Shown: piece after piece, positions 62,284-64,000 of the stretch
Layout of the letters: each line of letters begins with the position of its first letter
How positions within the stretch are numbered: the first letter of the stretch is position 1
Assembly (NCBI RefSeq): GCF_017302275.1
Contig: NZ_JAFLDR010000013.1
Location: forward strand, 48,362 to 112,361
DNA: 64,000 nt
Origin: Sulfuritalea sp.
Lineage (GTDB): Bacteria; Pseudomonadota; Gammaproteobacteria; Burkholderiales; Rhodocyclaceae
Direction of reading: 5' to 3'
Notes under the pieces: generated by a model
Database searches by the model: none
The model's input: the letters and a program-made list of their open reading frames with translations, nothing else
What the model was told of the DNA's origin: nothing
Position numbers and translations under genes: made by a program

Positions 62284-63220
62284 AACTCATCAGCCGCTCG
62301 AAGCGGCGCTCGATGAGCTCGCTGGATGACAAGCAGGAAAGCTGCTTGAGTGCTTCCTGCAAGGATTTTTTGACGTTCTGCGCCATGAGGCGATAGTCGC
62401 GATGGGCGCCCCCGACCGGCTCATTGATGATGCGGTCAACCAGTCCGAGGGATTTCAGTCGTGGGGCGGTGATTCCCATTGTCTCGGCCGCGTCGCCGGC
62501 CCGTTCAGCACTTTTCCAGAGGATGGACGCACATCCCTCCGGAGAGATCACGGAATAGGTCGAGTACTGCAGCATTGCAACAACGTCCGCGACCGCGATC
62601 GCCAACGCACCGCCCGACCCCCCCTCGCCGATCACGGTAGCGATCACCGGGACCTTGATTTCGGTCATGACGGCAAGATTGCGTCCGATGGCCTCGGATT
62701 GACCGCGCTCCTCCGCGTCGATTCCAGGGTAGGCGCCGGGCGTGTCGACGAAGGTAAAAATCGGCAGTCCGAACTTCTCTGCCAAACGCATCAGTCGCAG
62801 AGCCTTTCGGTAACCTTCCGGGCGCGGCATGCCGAAGTTGCGGTGGATCTTCTCTTTGGTGTCACGACCCTTCTGATGACCTATCACCATGCACGACTGC
62901 CCGTTGAACCGCGCCAGGCCACCAACTATCGCATGGTCGTCGGCATAGCTCCGATCACCGTGCAACTCCTGAAAATCCGTAAACACCAGCTCCAGATAGT
63001 CCAGCGTGTAGGGACGTTGCGGATGGCGCGCGACCATCGCGCATTGCCAGGGCGTGAGTTTCGCGTAGATGTCTTTCGTCAGGCTTTGGCTTTTCGCGTC
63101 AAGTCGAGATATCTCCTCCGAGATATCGACGGCAGAATCGTCCTGAACAAACCGCAACTGCTCGATCTTCGCTTCTAGTTCAGCGATGGGTTGTTCGAAT
63201 TCGAGAAAACTGGTTTTCAT
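62252..63220 (-). CDS. accA: acetyl-CoA carboxylase carboxyltransferase subunit alpha
   Basis: 322 residues, the normal size. [18 protein letters not shown] at the N-terminus, then [70 protein letters not shown] and [15 protein letters not shown]. With AccD it transfers carboxyl from biotin to acetyl-CoA to make malonyl-CoA. Its last 10 codons overlap the start of tilS. Confidence 0.97.
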   Translation of the reverse strand: MKTSFLEFEQPIAELEAKIEQLRFVQDDSAVDISEEISRLDAKSQSLTKDIYAKLTPWQCAMVARHPQRPYTLDYLELVFTDFQELHGDRSYADDHAIVGGLARFNGQSCMVIGHQKGRDTKEKIHRNFGMPRPEGYRKALRLMRLAEKFGLPIFTFVDTPGAYPGIDAEERGQSEAIGRNLAVMTEIKVPVIATVIGEGGSGGALAIAVADVVAMLQYSTYSVISPEGCASILWKSAERAGDAAETMGITAPRLKSLGLVDRIINEPVGGAHRDYRLMAQNVKKSLQEALKQLSCLSSSELIERRFERLMSYGRFKEQSIH

Positions 63221-63305
63221 TTGGCGATTTTACCAGTGCTGAGTGTTATGAAATCCACGGAAAATCATCAGAGCCAAGGTTCCCGACACGGCGGCGCCAA
63301 TACAA

Positions 63306-63345
63306 ACAAAAACCCCCGACCCGACAATTCGGGAGGGGGGTTTTG
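63306..63345 (-). terminator. rRNA operon terminator
   Basis: On the minus strand ACCCCCC...TCCCGA pairs with TCGGG...GGGGGTT, followed by TTTGTTTGT. It lies just downstream of 5S rRNA. Confidence 0.85.
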
Positions 63346-63352
63346 AGGGGGA

Positions 63353-63468
63353 GTCTGGCGTTGACCTACTTTCGCACACGGTGAAGTGCACTATCATCGG
63401 CGCGGTCTCGTTTCACGGTCCTGTTCGGGATGGGAAGGGGTGGTACCAAGACGCTATGGACACCAGAC
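63353..63468 (-). rRNA. rrf: 5S ribosomal RNA
   Basis: 116 nt. On the minus strand it begins GTCTGGTGTCCATAGCG and ends AGTAGGTCAACGCCAGAC, with the terminal helix closed by complementary ends. The middle contains GAACCAC-type loop A and C sequences typical of proteobacterial 5S. Confidence 0.95.
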
Positions 63469-63604
63469 TGAAAGGGGGTGCTCCGGGATGGCGCGGTGAG
63501 GCGTTGGGCCGGAGCACATGATTCGAAAGAAGTAAGGGGATTGGGTGGTGATTGTGCTGTCTTTGGTTGTTTCGCTACACAGGAACTGAAGTTCACTGTT
63601 ATAG

Positions 63605-64000
<396 letters not shown>

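Overview
The window is a GC-rich chromosomal segment, almost certainly from a betaproteobacterium close to the Rhodocyclales or Nitrosomonadales. Supporting signs are a kdsD-kdsC-lptC-lptA cluster, a PHA phasin, a bifunctional-type argJ, glnE beside a YhdP-like giant AsmA protein, an accA-tilS pair, and a rRNA operon (23S then 5S) on the minus strand at the right end. I cannot name the genus from the sequence alone.

Layout. Positions 1-13.9 kb hold a surface-polysaccharide locus: a partial SAM methyltransferase, a sulfotransferase, a GDP-mannose 4,6-dehydratase-like paralogue, gmd, a GDP-fucose synthase, a GT2 glycosyltransferase, a proline-rich exported protein, a WecA/MraY-type priming transferase, a Wzy/ligase-like polymerase with a TPR tail, an outer-membrane barrel and a lipoprotein hydrolase. 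A FecR-domain protein follows at 14 kb. Positions 14.88-18.54 kb are a very small integrated element (about 3.6 kb) in the 3' half of tRNA-Pro(CGG). It has a tyrosine integrase, a MerR/Xis-like helix-turn-helix protein, two putative ribbon-helix-helix proteins, three unrecognised small proteins and a roughly 770-bp gene-free tract rich in hairpins.

From 18.6 to 45 kb lie housekeeping and signalling genes: ispB, argH, a Ser/Thr kinase fused to a cyclic-nucleotide-binding domain and translationally coupled to a fructosamine-kinase-like gene, grxD behind an IscR-like site, msrQ, apaG, a class III adenylate cyclase, a sensor kinase, a prepilin behind a sigma-54-like promoter, a kefB-type antiporter, the Kdo/LPS-transport operon ending in an enoyl-CoA hydratase instead of lptB, a phasin with a near-consensus promoter, an aminotransferase, an FKBP, a PAS-GGDEF-EAL protein, two tandem hydroxyisobutyrate-dehydrogenase paralogues, a DUF4202 protein, argJ and a vapBC pair. 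From 45 to 64 kb are glnE, the YhdP-like protein, a nitrilase-family amidase, tldD, a cNMP-GGDEF protein, a CinA-like protein, an EI24/CysZ-like membrane protein, hrpA, tilS, accA and the rRNA operon.

The most striking signal crosses the gene annotation. A 24-bp motif, CCGT-N4-CS-R-GCGCCGACT-YYY preceded by G or A, occurs 12 times with fixed spacing in 64 kb, both between genes and inside genes of both orientations, and 10 of 12 copies point the same way along the chromosome. Two further dispersed repeat families have invaded coding sequence in frame: one in the proline-rich exported protein, one in hrpA. cAMP-type signalling also looks concentrated here, with one cyclase and two proteins carrying cNMP-binding domains.
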